From Flavobacteriales bacterium (GTDB lineage: Bacteria > Bacteroidota > Bacteroidia > Flavobacteriales_D > Sanyastnellaceae), in NCBI GenBank assembly GCA_947504275.1, contig CANNHA010000007.1:1-41891 (forward strand): a stretch of 41,891 nt of DNA. The letters are read 5' to 3'. The position numbers and the translations under genes are program-made. Positions within the stretch are counted from its first letter, which is position 1, and every line of letters begins with the position of its first letter. Positions 25,841-33,779 of this stretch are shown piece after piece. Below the pieces are notes generated by a model. It had not been told where the DNA came from. It did no database searches and saw only the letters and a program-made list of their open reading frames with translations.

Positions 25841-27158
25841 TCGAATCAAATCGATAAGGTTGTAATTGGTAGTGTTGGAAAAATTCTTCTTCATTTTTGG
25901 ATAGAATATCTGACAACATTTTGTCAAAATTCTCTTCTGATCTGCAAACGATATTGTCCAAAGTAGAGCCTGAGAAAAATTCCATTTCAGCTCCCAATGG
26001 AGCAAACATGGCCTTGTATCCGCAATAGAGTCTTTCAATGTTTGCGCTTGAAATGGCTGTTACAGTGACATCTACTTCAGAGAAACATTGATAAGATTTC
26101 AGTCCTTTGTCATAAAAAACAACTTTCAAACCAGCGAAATAATCATTGTAGTAAGCTATAGCTTCTTGTTTCAACTCAGGTCGATGGCATTCCATAGGGT
26201 GCGGAAGAATGACCAAAGTATATGATGAATGAGATTTCAGGAAACTGCGCAGCGCATTCATGCAACGTTCTTCATAGTCAAAATCACGGTTGTTGTTTTG
26301 GGCATGAACCGCTCTCTTCTTTCTCAACCAAGCGCCACGAGACAAGAAGCCAATAGCCATTTTGTCTGTGCTTTTATCTCCTTTTACAAAGGGGGTTAAT
26401 TTCGAAAACTCAATAAAAGGCCATTGTTCTAAATGACCACAAAGCCATTGATGTTGGTATTTGTCATACTCTGTATTTTGAAAATCTGCTGTTATTATAA
26501 AAGTATCTGTTACAACTTGCTGATAGAAATTTCGGATGGGGTTCGCAGATGGAATGGTAATCAAGTGCACATTCATTGACCGGGCTAATAAACCCGTGAA
26601 GCATGAGTCATTTTCATAACCGCCAAAGAAATAGAGCTTCTGAACACCCCAGCGGAAACAAACATTGAACAAAAGAACATTCTCAACCCATTGCAATAAC
26701 ATTAATCCCAATCGTGATCTATGTTGAGCAAAAAGAGAGGAGATAAACAGTACCAGAGCCATTAAACTCACTAACAAAAACAACAAAAGTTTACTCAATA
26801 ATCCCAGCCCATTTGGTGTATTGTCACGATAAATCAGAAACTTCAAATCCCTTCCTGTAACTGCTTTTAAATAATTGGAAAACTGAGCTTCTTGCGAAGA
26901 TGTTTGGCAATAAATCATTTCTGTTTGATGAACAATTGGTAGATTTCTATTGTCAACAATTTTCCTGACAGCCCTTACCCAGTAGCGCGGCACAGCCAAT
27001 ATGTCGGTTTTTGACTTTTGACCCGTAGTTCTAAATGTATGACCTTGCATCCATTTCTTCCACGTCCAACCCAAGGAATTATTGACTTTAAAGACACCAA
27101 AAAAAAAGACTTTTACAAATATCCAAATGGCTTTTAGGATAATGATCAATGCATTCAT
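25824..27158 (-). CDS. Membrane-anchored putative glycosyltransferase in nonulosonate operon
   Basis: A 444-residue protein I cannot assign to a named family. It has a hydrophobic N-terminus (MNALIIILKAIWIFVKVFFFGVF) and a second hydrophobic stretch near residues 125-148 (LLLFLLVSLMALVLFISSLF). The C-terminal half looks like a GT-B type domain: YTLVILPHPMECHRPELK, VDVTVTAISSANIERLYCGYKAMFAPLGAEMEFF, resembling the acceptor/donor region of sialyl- or capsule-type transferases. It is translationally coupled (4-base overlap) to the phosphatase gene after neuB, so a role in transferring or exporting the nonulosonate is likely. It overlaps asnS tail to tail. Confidence is high that it is a gene, low on the activity. 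Confidence 0.8.
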   Translation of the reverse strand: MNALIIILKAIWIFVKVFFFGVFKVNNSLGWTWKKWMQGHTFRTTGQKSKTDILAVPRYWVRAVRKIVDNRNLPIVHQTEMIYCQTSSQEAQFSNYLKAVTGRDLKFLIYRDNTPNGLGLLSKLLLFLLVSLMALVLFISSLFAQHRSRLGLMLLQWVENVLLFNVCFRWGVQKLYFFGGYENDSCFTGLLARSMNVHLITIPSANPIRNFYQQVVTDTFIITADFQNTEYDKYQHQWLCGHLEQWPFIEFSKLTPFVKGDKSTDKMAIGFLSRGAWLRKKRAVHAQNNNRDFDYEERCMNALRSFLKSHSSYTLVILPHPMECHRPELKQEAIAYYNDYFAGLKVVFYDKGLKSYQCFSEVDVTVTAISSANIERLYCGYKAMFAPLGAEMEFFSGSTLDNIVCRSEENFDKMLSDILSKNEEEFFQHYQLQPYRFDSIRTQR

Positions 27159-27673
27159 TTATTAGTCCAATGTTTGATTACCTCCTCCCAAGTCCCGGAG
27201 TCCATCAACAATTCTTCAACAAAATCTCTAAAGGCTCCTTCGCCGCCTTTTTTAATAGATACTTTTTTAACCAGGGATTGAATGTAAGTAGGTGCATCGG
27301 CTGGACAACCTGAAAAACCTACCAATTTCAGAAGTGGAATATCCAACAAATCATCGCCAATAAAAGCAGCCTCATTCCATTGAATATTGTGGGCATCACA
27401 AAATGACTTGGCAACGGCTACTTTATCTTTTACTCCATGGTAGACGAAATTCAATTTGAGTTTCTCTGCTCTCCTGCGCATGATATCCGTGTCCTCTCCA
27501 GTAATAACCACCACTGGAATGTCCAATTGTCTTAAAAACAAAATGGCCGCAGAGTCTCTGGTATTGAATTTCTTCCACTCGTTGCCCGTTTGATCATAGT
27601 ACATACCGCCATCTGTCCAAACACCATCAATGTCTGTAAAAACAACTTTAGGCAAGAGAGGGTTCTGTTTCAT
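27155..27673 (-). CDS. KdsC-like HAD phosphatase (nonulosonate-9-phosphate phosphatase candidate)
   Basis: A 172-residue C0-type HAD phosphatase. Motif I is FTDIDGVWTDGG with nucleophile Asp14 and acid/base Asp16, motif II VVVITGE, the Lys in HGVKDKVAVAK, and motif IV FIGDDLLDIPLL. The C-terminal GGEGAFRDFVEELL is the KdsC-family tail that reaches into the neighbouring subunit's active site. Wording such as YYDQTGNEWKKFNTRDSA is, as I recall it, close to the Bacteroides KDN-9-phosphate phosphatase rather than KdsC proper. With neuB directly upstream (4-base overlap), it probably dephosphorylates a nonulosonic acid 9-phosphate. Cytoplasmic. Confidence 0.92.
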   Translation of the reverse strand: MKQNPLLPKVVFTDIDGVWTDGGMYYDQTGNEWKKFNTRDSAAILFLRQLDIPVVVITGEDTDIMRRRAEKLKLNFVYHGVKDKVAVAKSFCDAHNIQWNEAAFIGDDLLDIPLLKLVGFSGCPADAPTYIQSLVKKVSIKKGGEGAFRDFVEELLMDSGTWEEVIKHWTNK

Positions 27674-28710
27674 GATTGAAGCATGTTGGGATAAATAATT
27701 TCATCCGCTGGCATATCTATGGCCACTGTTTTACCAATGACCAAATCTTTGTCCAACCACTTGAATCCATCTCCTGGTGATAGCATGTGTAAGTCTGATT
27801 CTTGAATTACTTCGCCAGTTTTGATTGCTCTTTTGGTGGCAATGGAACGCTCTAACTTAAACTTAGCCGCCTCTACTCCATCGGAAATAAAAATATCTTC
27901 AACGCCCATTTGCATCTCCAATAATCTAATATCCCTAACCATCCTGTTCATGCCATCAATCCCCAATGAACCTGCTTGGTCAGTCCCTTTCATGTTGCGA
28001 TCAAGCGTGATGTGTTTCTCGATGATTTTGGCACCCATAGCAACTGCAGCAACAGGCGTAGCAATGCCGATGGTGTGATCACTGTAACCGATGGTGTAAT
28101 TGGAATAGTGAGCTTGCAAATATTTCAATGTATTCAAATTGACATTGCGTGGTTCAGTTGGATATTGGGAAACACAATGCAAAATAGAAATATCACTATG
28201 ATAACGCTGGATGACTTTCAATGCTTCATCCAATTCCTTCTTCCCTGCCATGCCCGTTGATAAGATGATGGGAATTCTGGTCTCAGCCAAGGCCTGCAAT
28301 AAAGGAAGATTGGTCAAATCCCTACTCGCCACTTTTAATCTATCCGGAGTAAAATAACGCAACATGCTCAAACATCCTACAGCACAGAGTGTTTCGACAA
28401 AATCCAAACCCAATAACTTGGCGTGCTTGTATACCTCATAATGTTCTTCATCACTTAATTCAAGTGCTTCACGATGCTCGCCATATGTACGTCCAAAAGA
28501 GTGCAAACTCTCATATGATTTATTCATTTGCGATTGAGAAAGCTCTTCCTTCAAATCTCTCTTGGTAAGCTTGACTGCATTCATTGGACGCAATGACAAG
28601 TTGAATAAATTCTCCTTGATTGGACGTGCCGCTATTTCAACCAATAACTTGGCCAAATCCAATGAGCCATTGTGATTCTGACCAATTTCTCCGATAACAT
28701 ATACTCCCAT
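27670..28710 (-). CDS. neuB: NeuB-family nonulosonic acid (sialic acid-like) synthase
   Basis: A 346-residue enzyme condensing an N-acyl-mannosamine or mannose derivative with phosphoenolpyruvate. The TIM-barrel starts VIGEIGQNHNGSLDLA and contains the metal/substrate region YTIGYSDHTIG and IIEKHITLDRNMKGTDQAGSL; the C-terminal SAF (antifreeze-like) domain covers the last 60 residues (ATKRAIKTGEVIQESDLHML...). The insert after residue 30 (RPIKENLFNLSLRPMNAVKLTK) is where classical NeuB has a shorter AKFQ-type strand, so the substrate may differ from ManNAc. First gene of a three-gene operon with the phosphatase and a putative glycosyltransferase; CMP-sugar synthetase and epimerase genes are absent here. 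Confidence 0.92.
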   Translation of the reverse strand: MGVYVIGEIGQNHNGSLDLAKLLVEIAARPIKENLFNLSLRPMNAVKLTKRDLKEELSQSQMNKSYESLHSFGRTYGEHREALELSDEEHYEVYKHAKLLGLDFVETLCAVGCLSMLRYFTPDRLKVASRDLTNLPLLQALAETRIPIILSTGMAGKKELDEALKVIQRYHSDISILHCVSQYPTEPRNVNLNTLKYLQAHYSNYTIGYSDHTIGIATPVAAVAMGAKIIEKHITLDRNMKGTDQAGSLGIDGMNRMVRDIRLLEMQMGVEDIFISDGVEAAKFKLERSIATKRAIKTGEVIQESDLHMLSPGDGFKWLDKDLVIGKTVAIDMPADEIIYPNMLQS

Positions 28711-28732
28711 AATCTCACTGTTTTGGTATGAA

Positions 28733-28740
28733 CAAACTTA
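28733..28740 (-). promoter_or_regulatory. -7 box of neuB operon (TAAGTTTG)
   Basis: Reads TAAGTTTG on the minus strand, a full TAnnTTTG match 22 bases before the neuB ATG. Confidence 0.5.
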
Positions 28741-28810
28741 AAGATAATTAGGAAAGAAAAAAAATCTGACTGCTGTTTAAACTTTCTTTGTTCCCAATGC
28801 TCTAAAATTT

Positions 28811-28984
28811 ATGAATCAACAGCACAAAAAAGACACTCCATTGCGCGCTCAACAAAAAGAGCGGGAGTTCTTAATGGCAGTTGAAAGTTGCCAAAAAACA
28901 ATTTACTATTTTGTGTGATGGCCAGTGAATAACGCTGAAGATATCCATAGCGTTTGTCAAAAAACTTTAACTGTTGCAAAGTGA
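28811..28984 (+). pseudogene. Possible small ORF or decayed gene in the 354-base neuB/lipoprotein gap
   Basis: The gap 28711-29064 holds no obvious gene. A plus-strand ATG at 28811 opens 35 codons (MNQQHKKDTPLRAQQ...IYYFV) ending in TGA at 28916; the same frame then continues 21 codons (WPVNNAEDIHSVCQKTLTVAK) to a second TGA at 28982. The phrase NNAEDIHSVCQKTLTVA vaguely recalls the AED(I/L)xQE helix of ECF sigma factors, so this may be a decayed sigma-like gene, or chance. The ORF-track entry on the opposite strand (28809-29000) has no recognisable features. Confidence 0.2.
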
Positions 28985-29052
28985 ATAAGGATGCTCGCAA
29001 GTAAAATGCGAAAAAAAAATAGCAAAGGAGATAACAAAGAAGAATACGTTAT

Positions 29053-29060
29053 TATATTTA
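29053..29060 (+). promoter_or_regulatory. -7-like box of lipoprotein gene (TATATTTA)
   Basis: TATATTTA matches 7 of 8 positions of TAnnTTTG and ends 4 bases before the ATG at 29065. Confidence 0.3.
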
Positions 29061-29064
29061 TATC

Positions 29065-29880
29065 ATGAAAACATCCAAAAACATTGCTCTTTTTACTTTA
29101 ATGACTTTTTGTTCCGTGTCTTTCTTTTCTTGTAAAAAGTGGAGAGATAACCGTGACACCACAATCATTAAAGATCAGAATGTCATAGAGGGATTGTTTG
29201 ACGATATGTTTAAAATTGTCGACCAAGCTTCTAATTCTACGGCAGGAATCAAAACATTGGATGACCCTTGCATTGATGCCATCACATTAGATACAGCGGC
29301 CTCTCCCAAAGTGATGGTCATCGATTACGGAACGGATGACTGTGCTAGTAGTGATGGACGCGTGAGAAAAGGAGTGTTGACCATCTCCTATTCTGGAAGG
29401 TATAGAACACCTGGAACCATCATCACTGTAACACCTGAGAATTTTTCAATCGATGGATACAGCATTAATGGAAGCAAGACCATTGTCAATGAGGGTTTCA
29501 ATACCCAAGGACAGCCTTACTTCAGTATAACTGTATCTGCATCCATCACAGCTCCAAATAACGAGTGGGCGGCAACATGGAATGGCAACCGTACGCGCAC
29601 TTGGACAGAAGGTTACAATACCATCATCAATATTTTAGACGATGTTTACAGTGTCACAGGTGGAGGAACAGGTATCAACAGAAACAATGTCCCATATACA
29701 ATGAACATCGACGAACCCTTGGTGGCTCAGGTGGGATGCCCTTGGATCAAACAAGGTGTAATGACCATTGATCCTGAGCAAGGTCAAAATCGAGTAATCA
29801 ATTGGGGAAGTGGTGACTGCAATAACGGACTTACGCTCACCGTGGGAAACAATGAATATGAAGTCAATGGCGGGAACTAA
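29065..29880 (+). CDS. Surface or periplasmic lipoprotein of unknown function
   Basis: A 271-residue lipoprotein: signal peptide with lipobox FFSC and acylated Cys near residue 23 followed by KKW. The body is beta-rich and Thr/Asn/Gly-rich. It contains two related blocks about 160 residues apart: a Cys, then a short strand, then (V/I)xxYGTDDCASSDGR...RKGVLTISYSG in the first, and VGCPWIKQGVMTIDPEQ...NWGSGDCNNGLTLTVG in the second, each with a paired Cys. I know such Bacteroidota lipoproteins only as uncharacterised proteins. Single gene with its own promoter-like box and a strong terminator shared with the convergent thioredoxin-fold gene. Confidence 0.88.
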   Translation: MKTSKNIALFTLMTFCSVSFFSCKKWRDNRDTTIIKDQNVIEGLFDDMFKIVDQASNSTAGIKTLDDPCIDAITLDTAASPKVMVIDYGTDDCASSDGRVRKGVLTISYSGRYRTPGTIITVTPENFSIDGYSINGSKTIVNEGFNTQGQPYFSITVSASITAPNNEWAATWNGNRTRTWTEGYNTIINILDDVYSVTGGGTGINRNNVPYTMNIDEPLVAQVGCPWIKQGVMTIDPEQGQNRVINWGSGDCNNGLTLTVGNNEYEVNGGN

Positions 29881-29901
29881 AAGAAACCTGTTTTATAACA
29901 A

Positions 29902-29931
29902 AAAAAGGTTGTCATTTATGACAACCTTTTT
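29902..29931. terminator. Bidirectional intrinsic terminator
   Basis: AAAAAGGTTGTCA and TGACAACCTTTTT form a long perfect stem with loop TTTA and flanking A/T-runs, between the convergent lipoprotein and thioredoxin-fold genes. Confidence 0.9.
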
Positions 29932-29953
29932 ATTTATCGATAATCATCGAAAA

Positions 29954-31330
29954 TTATTTGAAATTCTCTTTCAAAAATTCTTCCATCTTGCTTCTAACAA
30001 TCAAACGGCTGATCACCTTTCCATTTTGATCAAGTGCAATTAAGGTTGGTGTGCTGGGCACCGGATAATGGTTATTGAATTCCTTTCTAACCTCGTAAGC
30101 CAAGAAAGTATCTTTCCATGGTTGAGGGTGCGCGTTCACATAAGTCTTCCACTCGTTAATATCTTTATCAATGGATACAGCATAAACTTCTAAACCTTGG
30201 CTGTGGTATTGATCATAAAGCCCCCTAAGAATGGGTTTGAACTCCTCGCAGTGATTGCAACTGCTCTTCCAAAAAAGCATCAAGGTCATTTTGTTCTTTT
30301 TGCAAACGTCCAAAAGAGCAACAGGCGTAGCGTTGATATCCGGCAACTTCAATGGCCAAACCTTTTTACCAGGGGCCACCTCATTCAAGGCAGTCACTAA
30401 CTGATCATTGGCTGATTTGCTGCTATGATCCTCTGAACAATCTTGACTGTAGTGCGACAACAAATGGGAAAGTCCCTTTTCACTTTTATAACCCAACATT
30501 TTATCCAACAAATATTTGAACAGGAACTGATCTACCTCTTCCAAACCACCGCTGCGAAACATCACGCCGTCTATAAAATCAATGGCGTAGTCGTCAGAAT
30601 CTTTTTGTTGCATGTGTTTGAAATAGCGCTCCAAACTTCTGACAAATAAGTTGTGATGCAGGGCTCCGGACTTGTAATAAGGCAATTTACTAATGCCGAA
30701 CTTGATGTAGAACAAAGAATCATTCAAAGACTCGTGCTTTTCTTTTGGATAATCTGATCTTACCGGTTGATAAACCAAATCAGCGACCACATCACCCGTA
30801 AAAGTCCCTCTGTTTTGTTGAGCCATTCTGCGAGAAATTTGATTCAGTTTTGTGGTAGCCGCCTCCAGTTTAAGCAGATCAACAGGTACAGCCGTTCTCT
30901 CGGCATCAAAATCCAAGAAGGCATTCATCAATTCAACATACAACTGACTCTCGAAAGAGTTGGAAACCACCAAAGGCCTTCCATTCATTTCAGAGTAATC
31001 GATGTTCAAATTCATGGATTTGGGTTCATCCTTGTATTGGGAAATAATAAAATCAGACCAGATGACACTGTTTTTCCCTGAGGGGAATCGGAAACGGTAT
31101 TGGCCATACACGGGAGGTAAAAACTGAAAATCAACTTGACCATCTTTGTCCAAGGCTTTGTTGTCGATTTGTTTCCACTCCTGGCCATTCATGTATTCAA
31201 AAATGACCTTCATATTGCCGTTTGGCAATTGATTGAACTTGGCATGAATGTTCACATTCTGCGCAAACAACAAGTTTTGAGCTCCAATTAGGCTCAATAT
31301 AGACAACAATAAAACGGAAAATATTTTCAT
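29954..31330 (-). CDS. Thioredoxin-fold (TlpA/ResA-like) exported protein
   Basis: A 458-residue protein with signal peptide MKIFSVLLLSILSLIGAQNLLFAQ. The N-terminal region is a beta-rich DUF4369-like domain (NMKVIFEYMNGQEWKQIDNKALDKDGQVDF), the middle is helical, and the C-terminal 110 residues form a TlpA-type thioredoxin domain. Its active site is SSCNHCEEF (Cys358 and Cys361), with the cis-Pro region in PVPSTPTLIALDQNG. It probably acts as a periplasmic thiol reductase or a stress-linked redox protein; partners unknown. Single gene: TATCTTCG box 26 bases upstream and a bidirectional terminator downstream. Confidence 0.92.
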   Translation of the reverse strand: MKIFSVLLLSILSLIGAQNLLFAQNVNIHAKFNQLPNGNMKVIFEYMNGQEWKQIDNKALDKDGQVDFQFLPPVYGQYRFRFPSGKNSVIWSDFIISQYKDEPKSMNLNIDYSEMNGRPLVVSNSFESQLYVELMNAFLDFDAERTAVPVDLLKLEAATTKLNQISRRMAQQNRGTFTGDVVADLVYQPVRSDYPKEKHESLNDSLFYIKFGISKLPYYKSGALHHNLFVRSLERYFKHMQQKDSDDYAIDFIDGVMFRSGGLEEVDQFLFKYLLDKMLGYKSEKGLSHLLSHYSQDCSEDHSSKSANDQLVTALNEVAPGKKVWPLKLPDINATPVALLDVCKKNKMTLMLFWKSSCNHCEEFKPILRGLYDQYHSQGLEVYAVSIDKDINEWKTYVNAHPQPWKDTFLAYEVRKEFNNHYPVPSTPTLIALDQNGKVISRLIVRSKMEEFLKENFK

Positions 31331-31356
31331 GTTTTCAAGCTAGATAAAAACCATGC

Positions 31357-31364
31357 CGAAGATA
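31357..31364 (-). promoter_or_regulatory. -7-like box of thioredoxin-fold gene (TATCTTCG)
   Basis: Reads TATCTTCG on the minus strand, 7 of 8 positions of TAnnTTTG, the same variant as at 11485-11492. Confidence 0.3.
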
Positions 31365-31398
31365 ATTCAAACCGACCATTTACTTTTTTGTTTTTTTT

Positions 31399-31428
31399 TT
31401 TGAGGATGAAAAAAAAGGTTTATATTTG
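31399..31428 (+). promoter_or_regulatory. Promoter of tRNA-Glu (TTTG - 18 - TATATTTG)
   Basis: A -33-like TTTG (31399-31402) lies 18 bases before a full -7 match TATATTTG (31421-31428), itself 20 bases before the mature tRNA 5' end. It is the best two-part promoter I see in the window. Confidence 0.6.
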
Positions 31429-31448
31429 CATCCGCTAAAGCGAACGAT

Positions 31449-31520
31449 GGCCCGTTCGTCTAGGGGTTAGGACAGCAGATTTTCATTCTGTAAACAGGGG
31501 TTCGATTCCCCTACGGGCTA
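31449..31520 (+). tRNA. tRNA-Glu (anticodon TTC)
   Basis: The 72-base sequence folds as a full cloverleaf: acceptor GGCCCGT/ACGGGCT (first pair G-U), D-arm GTCT...GGAC, anticodon stem GCAGA/TCTGT around loop TTTTCAT with anticodon TTC, a 4-base variable region, and T-arm AGGGG/CCCCT with loop TTCGATT. Discriminator is A and CCA is not encoded. It is transcribed alone, between its own promoter and an intrinsic terminator. Confidence 0.95.
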
Positions 31521-31525
31521 CGAAT

Positions 31526-31555
31526 AAAAGGTATCTAACAGATACCTTTTTTTTT
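31526..31555 (+). terminator. Intrinsic terminator of tRNA-Glu
   Basis: AAAAGGTATCT and AGATACCTTTT form an 11-bp stem with loop AAC, followed by a T-run to 31555. Confidence 0.88.
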
Positions 31556-31590
31556 GCCCTTTTCAAAAAAACTTGTAATATTGAAAGATT

Positions 31591-32442
31591 ATGAATGGTG
31601 ATTGGAAAAAAATACCAGCATCAGGTATCGATACTCAAGCTTGGGATCGTTGTGTTGTGCAGAACAATGGATCCATGTTCTCTTTGAGCTGGTACTGGAG
31701 TGCCCTGTTACCCAAATGGCATGGCTGGGTAAAGGGAGAATATGAGGCTGTCATGCCGGATGCTTTGGTCAAAAAATGGGGAATAATCAACAGCAATAAA
31801 ACACCTCTTTATGTGAAGTATATAGAATGCATTGGTGAAAAACTATCATTGGAGGAAAAGAAAAGCATGCTTCAAAAAATCACAGGGCAAGGTATACTAA
31901 AAGGAATACATGTTCAACCAGGAATAGAGATGAAAGGGGATGTAAAAATCCACCGCGTACAAATTGCCCCATACGTCGGCGAAAACATTTCAAGAGAACT
32001 AAAAAAAAACCTACAAAAAGCGGAACGAGAGAACTTCAAAGTTGATTTCAATCAAACCTGGGAACTTTTTGACAAGTTCATGAAACGCCACCACCCCTAT
32101 GAGTGGCCGCAAGCCCAACAAACAAAGCTTGAGCAACTCTTTCAAGCAGGTCATGAAAGAGGGATGATAAAAATAGCTGGGCTTAGTTGCGATGGCTTAA
32201 TGGTAGCCATGCAGATGTATGGCTTATTCAATGGCACCTTGTACACCATTCAGAATGCTTCAGATAGAGATTATCGAGAATTGCATGTTATGTCCTACCT
32301 GATACATCATTTGACGATGGGGATCCACAGTGAAAACATCATTAAACAAATCCATTTCATGGGCTCTAGCAACAAAAGTGTGGCTCGTTTCAATAAGAAG
32401 TTTCAGGCCACAGACTTAGAATATAGTTTCATTGCATCATAA
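31591..32442 (+). CDS. FemAB/GNAT-like acyltransferase-fold protein
   Basis: A 283-residue cytoplasmic protein without signal peptide. Features of the FemAB/BioF2-like GNAT fold are ENISRELKKNLQKAERENF (the N...R.L.KA motif), a cofactor-side strand GMIKIAGLSCDGLMVAMQMYGLFNGTLYTIQNASDRDYRE, and the end motif IHFMGSSNKSVARFNKKFQA, matching the D(F/L)xGS...RFxxxFGA signature. It probably transfers an acyl or aminoacyl group in envelope or glycolipid metabolism; substrate not predictable. A TAATATTG element 7 bases upstream of the ATG may be a -7 box. Single gene following tRNA-Glu. Confidence 0.82.
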   Translation: MNGDWKKIPASGIDTQAWDRCVVQNNGSMFSLSWYWSALLPKWHGWVKGEYEAVMPDALVKKWGIINSNKTPLYVKYIECIGEKLSLEEKKSMLQKITGQGILKGIHVQPGIEMKGDVKIHRVQIAPYVGENISRELKKNLQKAERENFKVDFNQTWELFDKFMKRHHPYEWPQAQQTKLEQLFQAGHERGMIKIAGLSCDGLMVAMQMYGLFNGTLYTIQNASDRDYRELHVMSYLIHHLTMGIHSENIIKQIHFMGSSNKSVARFNKKFQATDLEYSFIAS

Positions 32443-32669
32443 ACTCTAAGTCCATTTGAAGAGACTCTTGCCTCTTGCCGAAACGTGATTGGAAAAAAAA
32501 TCTTGCCCATCTGAGAACCTAAAACATCATTCACTCAATCAAGTGTTAATTTTTGCGTAACAATTATTTAATGCATTTCATATTGTGTTCGTATAAAAAT
32601 AACATTAAAGCGCCAATGGCTTATTCTCATCAATCTTTTTTTGCAATTGACAAAATCTCGTAACGTGAT
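32443..32669 (+). other. Intergenic region ahead of the secreted-protein operon
   Basis: About 227 bases without an ORF. No hairpin terminator for the upstream gene is evident; there are AT-rich stretches (for example TAACAATTATTTAATGC and GTATAAAAATAACATT) but no full TAnnTTTG match close to the start at 32670. The promoter of the long operon must lie here or within the preceding gene, so it may use a different sigma factor or an activator. Confidence 0.4.
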
Positions 32670-33773
32670 ATGAAAAAAATAGTCAGTTTTTGCTTTATTT
32701 TAATGATGTCCATCCCCTCCATTGCATCTATGGAACTGGACACCTGTGCTAATCCTTTAAACTACTTTTTTGATGCCGATGGCGATGGATTTGGTAATGC
32801 GGACAATTCCCTGTTGTTATGTAATCCAATCGTTTCTTTTGTAAACAATGCCGACGATTGCATTGATAACAATGCACTCATTTTTCCTGGCGCTAATGAA
32901 GCTTGTGACGAAACGGACAACAATTGTGACGGTGAAATAGACGAGTATGTTCAGAACACTTACTATATCGATACAGATATGGATGGCTTTGGAAACGTTG
33001 ATGAAATCATGCTTGCATGTGACATGCCGTTTGGTTATGTTAACAATGGGGACGATTGCGACGACAATTTAATCCTATTTGAAGATTTGGATAGCGACAG
33101 TTACGGTGGCGAAAACCTTTCTGCATGTGGCGAAATACAAACGGGAGATTGCAATGACAATGACGCCGCCGTATTTCCATTTCAATCAGAAGTCTGTAAT
33201 GATTTGGATGACAACTGCAATGATGAAATAGATGAGTTTGTGATCAACACCTACTTTGCCGATGTGGATGCCGATGGCTTCGGAGATCCGAACAATGCAG
33301 CCTATGCGTGTGCACCCTTGATGGGATTTGTTGAAAACAGTGAAGATTGTGATGATGCCTTACTTCTTTTTGAAGACCTTGATTTGGATGGATTTGGCAG
33401 TACTAATATGGTGGCTTGTGGTTCCGCATTGGATACTGATTGTGATGACACCAATAATACTATTAACCCCAACGCAATAGAAATTCCAGACAATAATATA
33501 GATGAGAATTGCGATGGTGAAATCAGCACTCATGTAACAGAAAACAAAGCCATGTATCTGCAACTTTTCCCAAATCCAGCCAATGAATGGATTACCATTG
33601 GTTCGGCCATTAACGCTTGGAACAACCAAGTCATTATTGTCAATCAGCTGGGTCAAAAAATGTTTGATGGCAAAATTGACCGCAGCCTGCAATTAAACGT
33701 AGGCGAATGGGCCAATGGTATTTATAACATCATCATTGGCACAGAAACAGAATCTTTCATGATATCGAGGTAA
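32670..33773 (+). CDS. Secreted MopE-type acidic repeat protein with T9SS type A sorting domain
   Basis: A 367-residue protein with signal peptide MKKIVSFCFILMMSIPSIAS. The mature part is a string of acidic units of the putative metal-binding MopE type, such as FFDADGDGFGNADNS, ADDCIDNNALIFPGANEACDETDNNCDGEIDE and DVDADGFGDPNNA. They form a roughly 100-residue super-repeat present twice plus a leading unit. The paired Asp/Cys pattern suggests Ca2+ or other metal binding at the surface. The C-terminus LQLFPNPANEWITIGSA... QVIIVNQLGQKMFDG... ANGIYNIII is a type A T9SS domain. Lead gene of the operon; 6 bases separate it from the next gene. Confidence 0.92.
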   Translation: MKKIVSFCFILMMSIPSIASMELDTCANPLNYFFDADGDGFGNADNSLLLCNPIVSFVNNADDCIDNNALIFPGANEACDETDNNCDGEIDEYVQNTYYIDTDMDGFGNVDEIMLACDMPFGYVNNGDDCDDNLILFEDLDSDSYGGENLSACGEIQTGDCNDNDAAVFPFQSEVCNDLDDNCNDEIDEFVINTYFADVDADGFGDPNNAAYACAPLMGFVENSEDCDDALLLFEDLDLDGFGSTNMVACGSALDTDCDDTNNTINPNAIEIPDNNIDENCDGEISTHVTENKAMYLQLFPNPANEWITIGSAINAWNNQVIIVNQLGQKMFDGKIDRSLQLNVGEWANGIYNIIIGTETESFMISR

Positions 33774-33779
33774 TTACAA

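Noticed and set aside
28809-29000. 63-codon minus-strand ORF in the neuB/lipoprotein gap
   Set aside because: No signal peptide, no family resemblance, no promoter-like box; likely noise.
31385-31402. Long T-run upstream of tRNA-Glu as a terminator
   Set aside because: No stem precedes it; it more likely forms part of the promoter spacer region.
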